Shown: piece after piece, positions 5,184 to 6,980 of the stretch
Layout of the letters: each line of letters begins with the position of its first letter
Numbering within the stretch: position 1 is the first letter of the stretch
From: Clostridia bacterium
Lineage (GTDB): Bacteria; Bacillota_A; Clostridia; Peptostreptococcales; JAAYPU01
Length of the DNA stretch: 6,980 bases
Direction: 5' to 3'
NCBI GenBank assembly: GCA_022360735.1
Contig: JAKSCF010000245.1
Location: 1-6,980 of the forward strand
The notes under the pieces: model-generated
Database searches by the model: none
What the model saw: the letters and a program-made list of their open reading frames with translations, nothing else
What the model was told of the DNA's origin: nothing
Position numbers and translations under genes: made by a program

Positions 5184-5843
5184 ATGACACAGAGTAAAAA
5201 AGTATACGATTTCATAATGACTAAAATTCAATCAGGAGAGTGGAAAGCAGGAGACAAGATTCTTTCTGAAAATGAACTTGTTGCACAGCTTGATGTTAGT
5301 AGAATAGCAGTTAGAGAAAGCTGCGAAAAACTAGCCGGTATGGGTCTCATTCAAAAAGTCAAAGGGTCTGGAACATATGTAGCAGAGCTTAATCTAGAAG
5401 ATTATATGAAGAAAATAATGCTTTGCGTTTCCATGACAGACAGTGATTTAATGAATTTGCTTGATTTTAGAGTAAATTTTGAAAGTAGTAATGTGGCAGA
5501 TTTTATGAAAAATCATACTGAAGAAGATGTGAAAGAACTTCATTATTTATACGACAAGATGTTAGCAAATAGAGAAAATGGTGATTTTTTTAAGTATGAT
5601 TTTGAGTTTCATAGAACCATAGCAAAAGGGACAAAAAATCCAATAATACTTGCAGTGCATGATTTTCTTAACTCGATGCTTTTCAAATCCCAGGAGACTA
5701 TTAATTATAAAGTCGGTCCTGATATTGGTACAAAATATCATAAGTTAATTCTAGAGGCCATTGAAGAAAAAGACAGCGAATTGGCGACGCTTTTAATGAG
5801 AAGGCATATCGAAGCGACAATCGATAGGATTAAAAAAAATTAA
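5184..5843 (+). CDS. GntR-family transcriptional regulator, FadR/FCD subfamily
   Basis: A 219-residue DNA-binding regulator (220 if the first ATG at 5181 is used). Residues from about 4 to 69 are the GntR winged helix-turn-helix: VYDFIMTKIQSGEWKAGDKI, then LSENELVAQLDVSRIAVRES and the wing KVKGSGTYV. Residues from about 80 to 215 are the all-helical FCD ligand domain. D139 and H143 (in YDFEFHRTIA), H186 (KYHKL) and H208 (MRRHIE) match the metal-binding Asp/His set of FCD domains. Such proteins usually sense a small organic acid, often through the bound metal, and repress neighbouring catabolic genes. The LarA-family gene starts 46 bases downstream, so it is the likely target. Two candidate operators upstream suggest self-control. 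The ligand is unknown; a hydroxyacid is an inference from the neighbours. Confidence 0.93.
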   Translation: MTQSKKVYDFIMTKIQSGEWKAGDKILSENELVAQLDVSRIAVRESCEKLAGMGLIQKVKGSGTYVAELNLEDYMKKIMLCVSMTDSDLMNLLDFRVNFESSNVADFMKNHTEEDVKELHYLYDKMLANRENGDFFKYDFEFHRTIAKGTKNPIILAVHDFLNSMLFKSQETINYKVGPDIGTKYHKLILEAIEEKDSELATLLMRRHIEATIDRIKKN

Positions 5844-5889
5844 CCACTAAAGGCAGTTTGAACTACTTTGTATTTGATGGAGAAAAACA

Positions 5890-6980
5890 ATGTTTGTCAA
5901 TGTTAATCTGAATTTAGAAGAAAGATATGATGATATCTCTTTTCCTAAAATGATTAAAGTTAAACAAAAGTTTAATGATGAAAAAATAGGTTTTATTAAA
6001 GAGGCAGTATTAAAGGAACTTGAAAAAGTGGATAAATCAACCCTTAAAGGTAAGAAAATTGGTATTACGGCAGGCTCAAGAGGAATAAAGGGTTGGCTTG
6101 ATATTATTTACACTTTGAAGGATTTTTTAGTTGAATGTGGTGCTGTTCCTATAATAATTCCTTCAATGGGAAGTCATGGCGGTGCAAATGCTAAAGGACA
6201 AAAAGATATTGTTAAATCTTATGGGTTAAATGAAGATGATTTTGAAATTATTTCTACAATGGATACTAGGGTTATAGGAAACCTAAAAGATGGAACTGAA
6301 TTGCATTTTAGTACAGATGCACTTAATCTTGACGGCATTATTTTGATGAATAAAATCAAACCCCATGCTGACTACAAAGGTGATTTTGAAAGTGGTTTAT
6401 TAAAAATGGCTTGTATTGGACTGGGAAAACATAAAGGTGCATTAACACTTCATGATAAAGGCTTCCATAATTTTAAAGCCATCATACCGGAAGCCGGAAA
6501 TATTATTCTGGAAAACAGCAATATTATTTTTGGTATCGCAATTGTGGAAAATGCTTATGACGATCCAATGTTAATTGAGGTCATTGAAAAGAAGGATATT
6601 TTCCAAAGAGAAAAAGAACTTTTAAAAATTGCTAAAGCTAACATGCCAAGGATTAAACTAAAAGAGGTGGACATTTTAGTAATAGATGAAATAGGTAAAA
6701 ATATTAGCGGCGAAGGAATGGATCCTAATGTAACAGGCAGACCGGGTTCTTATCTTTATGAAGGTTTTGACCATGCACCACCTGTTAATAAAATTATAAT
6801 CAGAGATATAACAGATGTATCACATGGTAATGCTGCTGGAATAGGAATGGCAGATTTAACGACGAAAAGGGTTGTAGACAAAATAGATTTTATTGCTATG
6901 TATACGAATTCTATTACTGCTGCGATTTTAGGGCCTTCCAGACTACCGGTTGTGTTAAACAATGAAAAAGACTGTATGAT
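5890..6980 (+). CDS. LarA-family nickel-pincer-nucleotide isomerase, copy 2, 3' partial
   Basis: The frame opens at ATG 5890 after GGAG (5879-5882, seven bases away) and remains open for 363 codons to the window edge. About 45-50 residues are missing by comparison with copy 1. Landmarks: AGSRGI (61-66), PSMGSHGG (91-98), IKPHADYKGDFESGLLKM (156-173), IGLGKH (176-181), AIVENAYDD (217-225), IGKNISGEGMDPNVTGR (268-284) and DVSHGNAAGIGMADL (309-323). R64, H96, H159, K172 and H188 stand where LarA has its substrate arginine, two catalytic histidines, cofactor lysine and nickel histidine. Like copy 1 it is clearly related to but distinct from lactate racemase. It lies 46 bases after the GntR gene, probably in one transcript. 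The two copies are paralogues, not recent duplicates. The substrate is unknown. Confidence 0.9.
   Translation, partial: MFVNVNLNLEERYDDISFPKMIKVKQKFNDEKIGFIKEAVLKELEKVDKSTLKGKKIGITAGSRGIKGWLDIIYTLKDFLVECGAVPIIIPSMGSHGGANAKGQKDIVKSYGLNEDDFEIISTMDTRVIGNLKDGTELHFSTDALNLDGIILMNKIKPHADYKGDFESGLLKMACIGLGKHKGALTLHDKGFHNFKAIIPEAGNIILENSNIIFGIAIVENAYDDPMLIEVIEKKDIFQREKELLKIAKANMPRIKLKEVDILVIDEIGKNISGEGMDPNVTGRPGSYLYEGFDHAPPVNKIIIRDITDVSHGNAAGIGMADLTTKRVVDKIDFIAMYTNSITAAILGPSRLPVVLNNEKDCM

Overview
The window comes from a low-GC, Gram-positive-type anaerobe, most probably a member of the Clostridia. The reasons are the A+T-rich sequence and codon use, the strong Shine-Dalgarno sites, a two-cluster ferredoxin fused to a nitroreductase, and a CoA-transferase of the type found in amino-acid and hydroxyacid fermenters. 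The species cannot be named from the sequence alone.

Layout. Bases 1-1059 (+) hold the C-terminal four fifths of a 4-hydroxybutyrate/butyrate-type CoA-transferase, closed by a clear hairpin terminator. Bases 1208-1993 (+) encode a ferredoxin-nitroreductase fusion, which runs tail to tail into a LarA-family (nickel-pincer nucleotide) isomerase on the minus strand (2005-3237). Bases 3238-3679 form a divergent control region. It carries two excellent sigma-54 (-24/-12) promoters facing away from each other, one for the LarA-family gene (minus strand) and one for a zinc-free MDR/quinone-oxidoreductase-like gene (3680-4669, +). Bases 4670-5183 are a degenerate intergenic stretch. It contains a short-chain dehydrogenase remnant, a sigma-A-type promoter, and two inverted near-copies of a FadR-type GntR operator, one of which overlaps the -35 box. 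A GntR/FCD regulator (5184-5843, +) follows, and 46 bases later a second LarA-family gene (5890 to the window edge, +). That last gene is open at its 3' end.

How it may fit together (inference). Two paralogous LarA-family enzymes sit within about 3 kb of each other. Both retain the Arg/His/His/Lys/His set expected for a nickel-pincer nucleotide site, but they are under different control: one by sigma-54 plus an unseen enhancer-binding activator, the other by a local GntR repressor. With the CoA-transferase, an NAD(P)H-dependent reductase and a ferredoxin-coupled flavoprotein, the locus looks like a hydroxyacid isomerisation, activation and reduction module of a fermentative pathway. The substrate cannot be read from the sequence. 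No cofactor-synthesis genes (larB, larC, larE) and no transporter are in view.
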